From Diphasiastrum complanatum (lineage: Eukaryota; Streptophyta; Lycopodiopsida; Lycopodiales; Lycopodiaceae), in the NCBI GenBank assembly GCA_029204225.1, contig CM055111.1, forward strand, positions 1,198,453 through 1,262,452: a stretch of 64,000 bases of DNA. Reading direction: 5' to 3'. The position numbers and the translations under genes are program-made. Numbering within the stretch: the stretch's first letter is position 1; each line of letters starts with the position of its first letter. Positions 22,419-35,100 of the stretch are shown piece by piece. A model generated the notes under the pieces. It worked only from the letters and a program-made list of their open reading frames with translations, ran no database searches and was not told the DNA's origin.

Positions 22419-23574
22419 TTAAAATTGACATGTATGAATTGAGACTATGAATAGTCTCAATTTATTTGAATTTGTCTTAAGTATAATGAATCTCGAATAG
22501 TTCGTCTTCTTCGAGAAAATAAAATGTGAGGTGGCTCCCAAATCAAGTACTAATACTTGAATTGAATTAGATGAACAGCATGGATCAGTACTAACATAAG
22601 CTGCTGAATTCCTTGTTGCCCTGTCTTCTGTTGCTCTGGAGCATTCCGCTTTGTCTTCGAGATAGTTTGAGTCTGAAGGTTCGCCTCGATTCTGCTCCTT
22701 TTTATTTTTGGGATTCTGATAACAGTCTATTGTTGCATGACCCCGTTTATGACAATGAATGCATTCAATCTTTGGATTTAGCCAACACTTTTCTTCTGTG
22801 TGACCTGATCTTCTGCATCTGTTGCAGATCTTCTTATCACCAAAATTCTTCTGTTGTTTTCCAGACTGTTGTTCATTGGTCTTAGAGTCATTCTTCTTAG
22901 ACAACTCCCTCTTAAACTTAAACTTCTTCGAAGATTTATTCTTCTGAGTAAATAGAACATTTTCTGAATCACCATTGTCGTCATAGCATTCACAAAATTC
23001 TACTTCCTCCTTAACTCCGTCTATTGCCTTTTGAAGTGTCATTGTCGCATCTTTCACCAATAAGATTTGAGTTGTGTGGAATGACCTGGGTAGGGCTCGA
23101 AGAGAATAACTAAGCCATTTTTCCTTAGAAATTGTATTTTTTTGCACCAGAATTCTGCAAGGAAATAAATAGATCTTTAATCTTTTGCACGAATGTGTTC
23201 AGGTCTTTGCCATCCCACTATAGGTAAGTTAATTAGTCTTCCAATAACATGATCTGATTATGAGATCACGTCTCATTCTTGGTTTGCAATTCTTCCCATA
23301 AATCCTTTGTGTTTGAAATTGATGTAAGACCTAGTAATATATTGTGATGCACTGAAGACGCAATAACTGCTATAGCTTTGTCATTTTTTAAACTCCATTC
23401 TCGAAGTTCTTTGCCAAGAGTAGCTTTTGGCTTCTCCTCAATTGGTTCTACCCATTGCCATAGACCTTCGCCCTTCAACAAGAGTGAAGTCTTTAATTTT
23501 TAAATCAAGAAATTTGAACCTTCTGGGTCCAAGATTGTAGTGATCTTAGTTTGAATATTGGTGATCGACGACAT
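22419..23574 (-). pseudogene. Copia D gag and protease start (broken)
   Basis: The start codon is at 23574 (MSSITNIQTK). An in-frame TAA replaces the expected Trp near the motif NFLI-KLKTSLL. A second part (23481-23266) holds the UBN2-type Gag core (LWQWVEP, DKAIAVIASS, DLWEELQ). After further stops a 242-codon frame (23147-22419) carries two CCHC knuckles, CNRCRRSGHTEEKC and CIHCHKRGHATIDC, and a protease site LDLGATSHF in which the usual DSG is DLG. Two knuckles are a known variation among Copia lineages, and this is not the lineage of A, B, C or G. Non-functional. Confidence 0.8.
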
Positions 23575-23673
23575 CTTTTAATTTTGAATAAGCTCCAAAT
23601 AGCGACTTACTGATGGATGTATGAAGAATGCTGAGAGGGATGTGAAACCACTGTATCAACTTTAATTTTGTAT

Positions 23674-23685
23674 GTTCTGATACCA
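23674..23685 (-). promoter_or_regulatory. Primer-binding site of Copia D
   Basis: TGGTATCAGAAC on the minus strand, one nucleotide after the LTR end CCTACA. It matches the initiator-Met tRNA 3' end for the first 10 bases. Confidence 0.8.
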
Positions 23686-23686
23686 C

Positions 23687-24541
23687 TGTAGGAAAAATAG
23701 TAATTATTTTTCCACAGAGAACACGATGCAAGTTTGAACAAAACAAACTAATATCAGTGTCTTCAATCACGATTTGTTCTGATCTATGTACTGGAACAAT
23801 ATTAGTCCTGATTGAATATACATGCGAAAATTATATGCGGAAGTAAGAGACAACTTAAGACAATTTAGACAATAAGAAACAACTGATCAAAAACGAATTT
23901 TTAGAACTTTGAATTTGATTCATCAATATATATCTGTTGTTGTCTTATTTCGTTGTTGTGTCTCTAATTGAGTGAGTTACAATGAGTAGTGCAAATGTAT
24001 TGGACTTGTCTTTTCGCCTTTTATTTATAGGTCTTTTGGCCTTTTAATGTTGTAACAGTAGATATCCAATCATTTACGACGGTTGATATTCAAATAGATG
24101 CTCTGTTTCTAGGCTCGAGTAAAATCTATTCGCGAATAATTCGTGACAATTCATCTCTTTGTCTTAGCTTTGTGTTTCGCGAATTGTTCACGACACTTGT
24201 CTCTTCATGACATTTTCGTCGTTTGCAAATTGTTCGCGATAGATGACAATTCTTGAGCTTGAAGAAGAAATCTAGAATATTTCGCGAACTGTTCGAGATA
24301 GTTTCACGACAGGTCAGCTTGAAGAATAGTCCAGAAGATTTCACGAATTGTTCGCGACATCTGAGACTTGAACAAGAAACAAAATATTTTGCGACAAGAT
24401 TCTGTTCTTGAATCTTTCGAGCTTCAACAAGAAAGCCCCGAGCTTCTACAAAAAACTGTTTTGCGAATCTTTCGTGAATCTTTCGAGTTGATTGCAAGAC
24501 AAATTTCGTGAATCGTTCGCGAATCTTTTCGAGTTGTCACA
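23687..24541 (-). repeat. Copia D 5' LTR
   Basis: 855 bp if the TG-CA ends are set at TGTGACAACTCG (minus-strand start) and TTTTTCCTACA (end beside the primer-binding site). The right boundary is inferred from the TG start and the return to gypsy coding sequence. A TATA box CTATAAATAA is at 24030-24021 on the minus strand, with a U3 repeat array upstream. Confidence 0.65.
24129..24524 (-). promoter_or_regulatory. U3 array of TTCGCGAATTGTTCGCGA-like repeats
   Basis: Imperfect copies begin near 24129, 24176, 24222, 24281, 24340 and 24505, with further related sequence near 24460. Most follow TTCnnGAAnnnTTCnnGA. TTCnnGAA is the tail-to-tail pair of heat-shock-element half sites, although the 3-nt middle gap departs from the strict 2-nt spacing. 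The array lies about 100-500 bp upstream of the TATA box, the normal place for U3 enhancers. Binding by heat-shock factors or by E2F-like factors is inference only. Confidence 0.6.
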
Positions 24542-27198
24542 AATAGAAATGTTTCGGTTCACGTTCGTTTCTTTCTCATCCTTTGTCAAGTAAACTACGC
24601 GCTTTGTTGGTAGAATCAAAATATGTCTGATCAGTTGTTCTACATCCGGCACATCCTTGAGCTCAACATCAGTTGAGTAGTAGCGATGCAACCTGGTGCC
24701 ATTAGAGGCATGTCGAGAAAATTGCCTTGCAAGTCGACGAGAATGACTACACCATTAGGTCAAATCTCTACTACCTTGTATGGTCCTTCTCCCTGAAACT
24801 TAAGCTTGCCTTTATGTGCCTTGGTGTTGTATAACAGAGCCAATTCTCCCTTAACAAGATCCTTGGTCTTGTTATTATGTCGCTGCTTCTCTATAGCTAG
24901 GGCGTGAAGTGCTAGGAAGCGAGTTTCGTGAAGTTGAAGAAGGTTGTCTAATCTCCTCTTCATAGATTCCTCTGTATTAAGCCGTTCGGCAATGGCAACT
25001 CTCAGACTTGGAACAACAAAATCAACAGGCATTACGACTTCATGTCCATACACCATTTGAGATGGATTTTGTCAAGTACTCACTTTGAATGTGGTTCTGA
25101 AAGCCCATAAAGTTGCATGGAGCTTATGTTCTCAATCCGATCGTGAAGCTTCAACCATCTTCATGATAATTCCATAGAATATCTTGTTTGATGATTTTGC
25201 TTGTCCATTGCAGTGTGGGTAATAGGGTGTACTCTTTCTATGGACAACCAGATAAGAGGATAACATGTGAGAGATGGTCTCATTTAGAAAATGTGTTCTG
25301 TGATCATTCACGAGTTCTAGTGGGTACCCAGAACATACTAAGATGTTTTCATACAAGAATTTAGTAGTGGAGTTGTCTCAAACAACATTTCAGCCAATAT
25401 AGGTCGTAACAACATTCTATTCTTTTCCTGGGTTTGGTTGATGAACCGTTGGCACACGTTACACCTTTTAGCCTGATAGTGAATTTTTTTGAACATTGTG
25501 GGCCACCACAGGCCGTGTTGCATCACTTTCCTATTGGTAGCTTCGGTAGCAAGTGCCCACTCCCTATTCCTTCGTGGGTGATACTTATGACTTGAGACAC
25601 TTTGTGCAGTTGGACACAGCGACGTATGATTCCATCGTTACAGACGTGGTAAAGTTGTCATGCTATCAACATGAAAGGGACAAATTTAATGACCAACCTG
25701 CATCATTCTCATATCAGGGGGATGGCATCCCGACATTAGATATCCAACCATATCAGCAGCCCACTCAGGGACAACATCGACGTGGAATAAGATGGCTTCA
25801 AGATGTTTGTCATCAACCCTTTTACTCTCAGGGTGATCGGCTAGATAGTGTTGTTTCCCTTTGCGGACAACTATTTTAAGGTCGATCTCTTGGAGAAGCA
25901 GCAGCCATCAGGTGATCCGTCCGGTCGTGTATGGCCTATTTACTAGATACAATAGGGCTTGGTGATCTACAAAGAAGATGAATGGATTGGCTAGCAGATA
26001 ATGGCAGAATTTCTTCACACTATATAACATGGCTAGCGCTTCCCGCTCGGTGGTTGTGTAGTTCATCTTCACGGGAATCAACTGTCTACTGGCAAAATAG
26101 ATCGGGTAACCCTTCTTGTACTCCCTAGGCTGTGTCAGAACACTCCCTATGGCATACTTAGAGGCGTTTGTATGGACATGGAATTCCATGGTCCAGATAA
26201 GGGATCAAAGGATTGGTGCAATAACTAAGGCCTTCTTGAGTTTGTGAAAGTCTCAATGGCTTCAGTTGTCCATTCTAGTTGGATGGTCATCTGGTAGATC
26301 AAACGGGCCAGCTTAGCAAAATTCAAGACAAACCTCCAATAATAATTGCAATGCCCCATAAAGATGTATACTTCACATACAATTCATGGCTCAGGAAGAG
26401 CAAGTATTATGCGGATCTTGTCGACGTCTGTGGTGATACTTTGCCTTGAAAATACGTGGCCTAGCACTATGTCATGCATGACCAAAAATTGACATTTGGC
26501 TAGATTTAGAGATATGCCTAATAATCGACACTGGATGAACACTTTCTCTAAGCAAGCTAGATGTTGGGCTCTTGAGGAGTGGACACACAAGTCGTCCATG
26601 AAGATTTCAAAAAATTTCTGCAGAAAGTCCTTGAAGGCATAGCTCATCACTCGTTCGAAAGTGCTGGAAGCATTGCACAATCCAAATGGCATCACTCCAT
26701 ATGTGTACGTTTCCCACTCATTGGAGAATACAGTTTTGTGCTGATCTTCTGGGGCTATCTGCACCTGATTATATCACTAAACCCATCTAGAAAACTATAG
26801 GCTTCTACTCCAGCTATTCTTTCGAACACATTTTCCATGAATGGTAAAGAAAAATGGTCCTTGTTGTTTACAGCATTCAGCTTTTAGTAGTCCACACAGA
26901 TTCTAAGTTTCTCGTTCTTCTTAGGTACTACCATGATAAGCAATACCCAATCAGTGCGTTCCATCTCGTAGATGAATCCTACATCTAGAAGTTTCTTCAG
27001 TTCTTCTTGGATCAGCTGGGTATAATGTGGATTAGACCTATAGGGCCTACTAACTATGGGTTTTGCACCATCTACCAATGGAATGGTATGGACCACATCA
27101 TCTGGGAATCTGCCCTTTAGCTCAGCATAATTCCAAGCAAGATAGTCACGATATTTGCGAAGAAGTGCCTTGAGATCTTCGAGTTTCTATCCTTCTAC
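24542..27198 (-). pseudogene. Ty3/gypsy element K, pol remnant
   Basis: Minus-strand order: reverse transcriptase N-terminus (27150-26884) with PLVDGAKPIVSRPYR and VVPKKNEKLRICVDY; reverse transcriptase core with MPFGLCNASSTFERVM and catalytic FMDD (26764-26384); RNase H (26189-25908) with VHTNASKYAIGSVLTQ, where Asn replaces the usual catalytic Asp; the tether and zinc-finger region of integrase (25526-25338, CNVCQRF); integrase core with LVNDHRTHFLNE (25356-25132); and integrase C-terminus GPYKVVEI (25056-24760). Reverse transcriptase before integrase defines Ty3/gypsy. At least six stops or shifts separate the parts. It is the oldest layer: D and B are both inserted in or beside it. Confidence 0.85.
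27194..27198. repeat. Target-site duplication of Copia B, left copy
   Basis: TCTAC directly before the LTR, repeated exactly at 39519-39523. Confidence 0.92.
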
Positions 27199-27880
27199 TA
27201 TAAAAATTACAGCAAATGAGGATCCTAAAACACTTGAAATGATGAGGAAAACAATAGATTATGATTTCATAAGATTAGCACAAGTTGAACCATCAAAATC
27301 CATCAAAAATCTATGCTTGAACCTCACTAAATGGCCCAAATCCTTGAAGAAGGCTTCACACGTGTGAAAGTATGGCCTCCCACAGTCTGAGTACTGTACA
27401 CCAGACCTACATTCAATCCTATAATCATTAGTAATCACAAGTACTCAAACAATTATGGACATAGAGAGCAATTGCACCATTATGAGAGAAAAAACATGAA
27501 ATTGCTTGATTGATTTTGGTGAGATATCATCACCTATATATACATGATCCATCACGGTTTTGGGCAGGTATGAGTAGCCCTAAACCTATCCCTAATGCTA
27601 ATTTTGGTGGATCTTTCATCCCTACCAAGTTAGGGTTGGAATCTTGGAGATCCCTCAACAATGCAAAAGCTACCAAAAATAGCTCCTATTTTTTCTCCCT
27701 TGTATCTAAGCATAATCTGGACTCATTCCAAAGGTTCTAACACTTAGGTCTACTTGAGAACATCCTTATGAATGGAATCCTATGCTATTTGGCACGTGTG
27801 ACAAGCCACATCATGACCATATAACTATTTACAAGTCATATGACCAAAACTAGTCAAGCTAGAATTGTGAATTTTTAACA
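27199..27880 (-). repeat. Copia B 3' LTR
   Basis: 682 bp. The terminal CA (minus strand) has mutated, so the plus strand begins TATAAAAATTACAG instead of TGTAAAAATTACAG. It begins TGTTAAAAATTCACAATTC on the minus strand. Palindrome TTCACACGTGTGAA at 27355-27368. Confidence 0.93.
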
Positions 27881-27894
27881 CTCCTCCTCACTAT

Positions 27895-30630
27895 CTAGCT
27901 TGGTTCAATCATTGCTTTACTAATCACTCCAAGTGATGATCTGAACTTCATAAAAGGTGTCTTTTGAAGTGGTTTAGTAAGTAGATCAGCTACACATTCA
28001 TTGCTTGGAACATGCTTCAAAGCAATCTCCTTGGCTTGCACCATTTCTCTCACAAAGTGATGGCATATCTCAATGTGCTTAGATCTTGCATGGAAGGTTG
28101 GGTTAGATGCAAGGTGTTGGGCTGATATATTGTCATTGTAGATGATTGGTGCCTCCTCTGAATCCATGATCTTTAATTCCACCAATAATCTCTTGATCCA
28201 AAGTACCTCCTTTGTAGTGGTTGTCAAAGCTTTGTACTCAGCCTTGGTTGAAGATAGAGATATAGTTTCTTGCTTTTTTGAAAGCCATGAAACCACACCT
28301 TCTCCTATGAAAGTTGAATAGGCAATTGTTGATTTCCTATCCCTCTTGTCCCCTGCAAAATCTGAATCACTAAATGCATGAAGGTTAATCACATCTCCTC
28401 TATATAGGATCCCAAAATCCAATGTACCCGAGATGTATCTTAGAATCCTCTTAGCCTTTTTCCAATGGATATTCAATGGATTTTGCATGGATTGGCTCAA
28501 CCTACATACACTAAAGCTAAGATCTGGTCTAGTTATAATGATCCACATGAAGGAGCCTATAAGTTGCCTAAACAAAGTGATGTCCATGAAGGATCTTTCA
28601 TCATCTTCATTTGGCACTTTTACATCTTGCTCCATTGGTGTGTCAACACTTTTGCATACTTCCATCTTAAACTTCTTCAAAAGACTTTGAGCATAGTTTA
28701 CTTGACTTATAAAGATAAAATCAGACCCTCTAAGTACTTCTATGCCTAAGATGAAGTGAAGACACCCTAGATCTACCATCTTGAACTCTAAGGATAGATC
28801 TATCTTGATTTTTTCAATACCATCAACACTATTTCCACTAATGATGATGTCATCTACATAAATGAGTAAAAGTACAATACCAACATCATCAAACTTAATG
28901 TAAAGAGTAGGATCATATTCACTTTGAACAAAAGAAAGTGAAATAAGATGGCAATGTAGTCTTGAATTCCAAGACCTCGAGGCTTGCTTCAAGCCATAGA
29001 TGCTTCTTTGGAGATGGCATACTTTGTTCTCCATTCCATGCTTGATGAACCTTTGTGGCTGCTCCATATAGATATCCTCTTCCAAAAAACCATTCAAGAA
29101 AGCATTAGAGATATCCATTTGACATAGAATCCATCCAAAATGTGATGCAAGTGCAATGATTAGTCTTATTGTGACCATCTTGGCCACGGGTGCAAAAGTT
29201 TCCTCATAGTCTATCCCTCTCTCTTGAGCATAACCTTTTGCAACTAATCTTGCTTTATGTTTGTTAACACTCCCATTTGCATTCAACTTAAGCTTGAAGA
29301 CCCACTTACATCCTATTACATTCCTTTGAGGTCTCTAAACAAGCAACCAAGTTTCATTCTCAATCAAGGCATCATACTCATCCAACATAGCTTTATACCA
29401 TTCTTTGGAGTTCAATGCATCTTCAACATTAGACGGTTCTTCAAAACTAGATAAAGAATAAGAAGTGGATGAGATACCCTCAACTTGCTGTCCTTTGCCT
29501 TGATATGTGAGCCTTGATGGCTCCACTTTTGTCCTTGAGGATCTCCTTGGTGTGATAGGTGGGTTTGGTGCTTGCTCCTCCATGAGCTCCTCCTCAAAAC
29601 CAAGATCTTGCTCCTCGGCCATCTTCTTCTTGATTGTTGGAGCACTTGAGCCTTCTTCAAGCATATGCATATGATGTTCATCAAAGATGACATCCCTTGA
29701 AACAACAAATTTGTTCAAGGATGGGAGATAGACTTTGTAGCCCTTGCTTGAGCTTGCATATCCAAGCATGATCCCTTTTGTGGAAGATGGATCCTCCTTG
29801 GTTCTTTTTTCCAATGGCACATGCACATAACATATACACCCAAAAACTTTCAAGTGATTAAGATTGGGTTTCTTTCCATACAACATCTCATAAGGAGTTT
29901 TGCCTTCAATTGCTTTGCAAGACACCCTATTCATCAAGTAGTTTGCACATACAAGAGACTCACCCCAAAAGGATTTGGGCAAACAAGCATCTAATCTTAA
30001 AGCCTTAGAACATTCACATAATGTTCTATTCCTTCTTTCAGCAACTCCATTTTGTTGAGGAGTGTAAGGACAAGAAGTCTCTTTGTTGATCCCTTCCTCC
30101 TCACAAAAGGCCTTGAACTCATTGGAGATGAATTCTCCACCATTGTCACTTCTAAGAATCTTGATGCTATGATTATGATGCTTTTCCACAAACAACTTGA
30201 ACTTTACAAAAGTATCAAATACTTGAGACTTGAAGGAAAGTAAGAACACCCAACAATATCTTGAGTAGTCATCAATGAAGGTTAAAAACATGGATGAACC
30301 TCCATTAGATTTGGTGCTAGCAATGTGCACATCCGAGTGTATGAGTTCAAGAGGATGAGATGAATTTGTGATGGAGTTAGGAAACACCTTCTTATGTGCC
30401 TTGGATAAGGCACAAGCTTCACAAACCTTGTCTTCCTTCCCAATAGACCTTGGTAGGCCTAAAGCATACTCCTCCTTGATCATAGCCTCTATGGAATCCG
30501 AGTTGACATGTCCAAGTCTTTTGTGCCATAAAGTAAAGGTAGATATCTTGCTCTTCTCAGCCAACATGACAACATTAGTATCCACAAATGCATCCAGCTT
30601 ATAAAGTTTGCCAAGTCTAGTGCCCTTAGC
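27895..30630 (-). pseudogene. Copia B pol: integrase, reverse transcriptase, RNase H (3' half)
   Basis: Two long minus-strand frames in the same phase are separated only by a TAG at 29337-29335. The upstream part (30585-29338) holds the GAG-pre-integrase zinc region (HKRLGH, CEACALSKAH) and the integrase core (LIHSDVH, SDNGGEF, NGVAERRN). The downstream part (29334-27895) holds reverse transcriptase with NAFLNG and YVDD and RNase H (DSDFAGD, CHHFVRE), ending EPS before the polypurine tract. The frame is cut at 30630 by the C insertion and resumes at 36794. The TAG is also present in G but not in C. Confidence 0.92.
30626..30630. repeat. Target-site duplication of Copia C, left copy
   Basis: TTAGC before the LTR, repeated exactly at 36789-36793. 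Joining the flanks with one TTAGC restores continuity of the B coding sequence. Confidence 0.95.
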
Positions 30631-31312
30631 TGTTAAAAATTCACAATTCTAGCTTGACTAGTTTTGGTCATATGACTTGTAAATAGTTAGATGGTCATGA
30701 TGTGGCTTGTCACATGTGCCAAATAGCATAGGATTCCATTCATAAGGATGTTCTCAAGTAGACCTAAGTGTTAGAACCTTTGGAATGAGTCCAAATTATG
30801 CTTAGATACAAGGGAGAAAAAATAGGAGCTATTTTTGGTAATTTTTGCATTGTTGAGGGATCTCCAAGATTCCAACCCTAACTTGGTAGGGATGAAAGAT
30901 CCACCAAAATTAGCATTAGGGATAGGTTTAGGGCTACTCATACCTACCCAAAACCGTGATGGATCATGTATATATAGGTGATGATATCTCACCAAAATCA
31001 ATCAAGCAATTTCATGTTTTTTCTCTCATAATGGTGCAATTGCTCTCTATGTTCATAATTGTTTGAGTACTTGTGATTACTATTGATTATAGGATTTAAT
31101 GTAGGTCTAGTGTACAGTACTCAGACTGTGGGAGGCCGTACTTTCACACGTGTGAAGCCTTCTTCAATGATTTGGGCCATCTAGTGAGGTTCAAGCATAG
31201 ATTTTTGATGGATTTTGATGGTTCAACTTGTGCTAATCTTATGAAATCATAATCTATTGTTTTCCTCATCATTTCAAGTGTTTTAGGATCCTTATTTGCT
31301 GTAATTTTTACA
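30631..31312 (+). repeat. Copia C 5' LTR
   Basis: 682 bp, TGTTAAAAATTC to TTTTTACA. TATA box TATATATAGG at 30969-30978. Palindrome TTCACACGTGTGAA at 31143-31156, downstream of the TATA box and so probably in the transcribed part. At four positions it carries the variants of B's 5' LTR rather than those of its own 3' LTR. Confidence 0.95.
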
Positions 31313-32123
31313 TGGTATCAGAGCCTAAAGGCTGAAATGAGCTAAATCCTTGGTTTTCATTCAATTTGATCACAATTTTTGATCTAAATCTTGTGTAGAT
31401 TGAATCTTAGCATCTAGTATTGATTCTAGAACTCAAAGTGAGTCAAATACATTGGAGATTGGTGTTGTGTGACTTCATTTGCAGGTGTTTAGGTGTCTAA
31501 AACCAGAGGCAAAGTTGAATTCAATTCACATTACCAAGATAGCAAGTTTTGCTTGCTCCAAGCATTGATTTCTAAGCGAGTTTTGGAGGTGATTTCATAG
31601 AGGAGGCTTTCTAGAATTCAAGGAGAGGGAAGATCAGAGTTTTGGGGACTCTTCAAGGCTGTTCTAAGGTGTAGTAGACACCTCCTAAAGTGATTTAGGT
31701 TCAGTCCAACCATTGCTTGACTTATGCACCAAATTAGATCAATTTTTCATCAATTTTGATCATTTTTTGCTTGTGATTGGATAGTAGATTGTGTTGCATC
31801 CTCATTAAGTTCCATTTAGATCTTTTACAAGTGATTTTGGAAGTATATTAGGTTGCTGAAATTCACTCTTGATCAGATCATTTGGAAGCTTTAATGTTAT
31901 TTATAGAAAGAGGGGCAATTCTACTAGTATTGTCTACTTCAATCAAGCAAGTGCATTGTTTCTAGTATTCTATGATTTGATTTTGTTAGAGATCATTCTT
32001 AGATCTTTATAGGAAGTCTATTACTCATCTTTTCAGGTCCCTAAGAAGTGGGATAAGGTAGACCTTCAATCAAATCAATAGAAGTAACCTTCATTTGTGT
32101 CAAGTCCTTGATTAGGAGACTAG
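31313..32123 (+). promoter_or_regulatory. Copia C primer-binding site and leader
   Basis: TGGTATCAGAGC (31313-31324) follows the LTR directly and fits initiator-Met tRNA. The rest is an 0.8-kb untranslated leader, nearly identical to that of B (38026-38823, minus strand) and of G (58375-59172). Confidence 0.9.
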
Positions 32124-35100
32124 ATGGCATCTATAAATGCATATCTTTTGGATACTAATGAAAGGCTCAACAAAACTAACTATTCCATATAGAAAGTTAG
32201 AATGGAATCTATCATGATCATGCAAGATCTGATGGAAATTGTAAATGGTAAGGAGGGTGAACCTATTCATCCTCAAGAAAAAGCCAAATACATCAAGAGG
32301 TGCAATGTTGCACTACATTGCATAAAAATGAATGTTGCAAATGAACTCTTAAGAGAGGTAGGAGATTGCACTTCAGCTCAAGATGCTTGGGAGACTTTGC
32401 AAAAGGTCTATGAATCCAAGAACCAAACTAGAATGTTAGCTTTGAAGAATCAAATCTATAGAAGCTATCAAAAGAAAGGAGAGAGTGCACATACTTTTGT
32501 CCTAAGAGTAAAGGAAATGAACAAAGAGCTAGCCTTTATAGGTGAACCTATCAAGGATGAAGAGCTTGTTCAACTCATATTGAATGGACTAAGCTTTGAG
32601 TTTGACAATTTGGTTCAGGGATATGCAATTATGGGTAAGCTACCCATACTTGAAGAACTCCAAGGCACACTCATGGCCGAGGAATCAAGAAGGAGCCAAA
32701 TGCAAGAGAGGATGGATAGGCTTTCCATCCAAGGTGGAGATGACCAAGCTCTCTTCACCAAAGGCAAAGGCAAGTCCAAAGCCAAAGGATCAACATTCAA
32801 AAAGTCTACAAAGCTTGAGGATCAAGAAGGACCCCCAAAGGCATCTCCATCAACCACCAAAGTCAAGAAGGACAAATCAAAGGTGAAGTGCTACTATTGT
32901 AGCAAGATGGGGCATTACGCCTCGGAATGCTTCAAGAGGAAGCAAGATCAAAGCTAAGCCAACATGAGCAAAGAGGAGGAGGAGGAGAGTTCACATGAGG
33001 ACTCTCTCATGATGTCCATATTTTCTTCAACAAGTTTCAAAGGAGAAGATCCTTGGTGGATTGACTCGGGTGCTAGTTCACACATGACTAGTAAAAGGGA
33101 GTTTTTCTCTTCTCTCTTATCTTATGATGGACCTATAAAGTCTATCTATGCAGCAAATGATGAAGCTTGTAAGATTGAAGGAGTTGGTAGCATTCCCCTT
33201 TGCTTAGGATCTTCCAAAAAGATCAACATAGAAGGTGTTTTGTACATTCCTACAATAACAAAGAATCTACTAAGTGTTGGCCAAATGGTAGACAATGGTT
33301 TCAATGTTGACTTTGCTTCAAATGAATGTTTCATCAAGAAGAAGGGTAAGATAGTGGCTAAGGGCACTAGACTTGGCAAACTTTATAAGCTGGATGCATT
33401 TGTGGCTACTATTGTTGTCATGTTGGCCGAGAAGAGCAAGATATCTACCTTTACTTTATGGCACAAAAGACTTGGACATGTCAACTCGGGTTCCATGGAG
33501 GCTATGATCAAGGAGGAGTATGCTTTAGGCCTACCAAGGTCTATTGGGAAGGAAGACAAGGTTTGTGAAGCTTGTGCCTTATCCAAGGCACATAATAAGG
33601 TGTTTCCTAACTCCATCACAAAGTCATCTCATCCTCTTGAACTCATACACTCGGATGTGCACATTGTTAGCACCAAATCTAATGGAGGTTCATCCATGTT
33701 TTTAACCTTCATTGATGACTACTCAAGATATTTTTGGGTGTTCTTACTTTCCTTCAAGTCTCAAGTATTTGATACTTTTGTAAAGTTCAAGTTGTCTGTG
33801 GAAAAGCATCATAATCATAGCATCAAGATTCTTAGAAGTGACAATGGTGGAGAATTCATCTCCAATGAGTTCAAGGCCCTTTGTGAGGAGGAAGGGATCA
33901 AGAAAGAGACTTCTTGTCCTTACACTCCTCAACAAAATGGAGTTGCTGAAAGAAGGAATAGAACATTATGTGAATGTTCTAAGGCTTTAAGATTAGATGC
34001 TTGTTTTCCCAAATCCTTTTGGGGTGAGTCTCTTGTATGTGCAAACTACTTGATGAATAGGGTGTCTTGCAAAGCAATTGAAGACAAAATTCCTTATGAG
34101 ATGTTGTATGGAAAGAAACCCAATCTTAATCACTTGAAATTTTTTGGGTGTATATGTTATGTGCATGTGCCATTGGAAACAAGAACCAAGGAGGATCTAT
34201 CTTCCACAAGAGGGATCATGCTTGGATATGCAAGCTCAAGCAAGGGCTACAAAGTCTATCTCCCATCCTGAAACAAATTTGTTGTTTCAAGGGATGTCAT
34301 CTTTGATGAACATCATATGCATATGCTTGAAGAAGGCTCAAGTGCTCCAACAATCAAGAGGAAGATGGCCGAGGAGCAAGATCTTGGTTTTGAGGAGGAG
34401 CTCATGGAGGAGCAAGCACCAAACCCACCTATCACACCAAGGAGATCTTCAAGGAAAAAAGTGGAGCCATCAAGGCTCACATATCAAGGCAAAGGACAGC
34501 AAGTTGAGGGTATCTCATCCACTTCTTATGCTTTATCTAGTTTTGAAGAACCATCTAATGTTGAAGATGCATTGAACTCCAAAGAATGGTATAAAGCTAT
34601 GTTGGATGAGTATGATGCCTTGATTGAGAATGAAACTTGGTTGCTTGTTGAGAGACCTCAAAGGAATGTAATAGGATGCAAATGGGTCTTCAAGCTTAAG
34701 TTGAATGCAAATGGGAGTGTTAACAAACATAAAGCAAGATTAGTTTCAAAAGGTTATGCTCAAGAGAGAGGGATAGACTATGAGGAAACTTTTGCACCTG
34801 TGGCCAAGATGGTCACAATAAGACTAATCATTGCACTTGCATCACATTTTGGATGGATTCTATGTCAAATGGATGTCTCTAATGCTTTCTTGAATGGTTT
34901 TTTGGAAGAGGATATCTATATGGAGCAGCCACAAGGGTTCATCAAGCATGGAATGGAGAACAAAGTATGCCATCTCCAAAGAAGCATCTATGGCTTGAAG
35001 CAAGCCTCGAGATCTTGGAATTCAAGACTACATTGCTATCTTATTTCACTTTCTTTTGTTCAAAGTGAATATGATCCCACTCTTTACATTAAGTTTGGTG

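Larger units (their letters stand above)
22302..24541 (-). mobile_element. Copia D, 5' portion (interrupted by A, 3' part missing)
   Basis: Minus-strand order: a long LTR (24541-23687), a primer-binding site (23685-23674), gag and the start of protease down to about 22419, then unassigned sequence to the A insertion at 22302. No continuation with recognisable pol or a second LTR was found left of A, so D is truncated or rearranged there. D lies within the decayed gypsy element K. Confidence 0.75.

Noticed and set aside
25553-25879. Plus-strand 108-codon frame
   Set aside because: It is antisense to the RNase H-integrase tether of gypsy K, whose minus-strand motifs continue on both sides.
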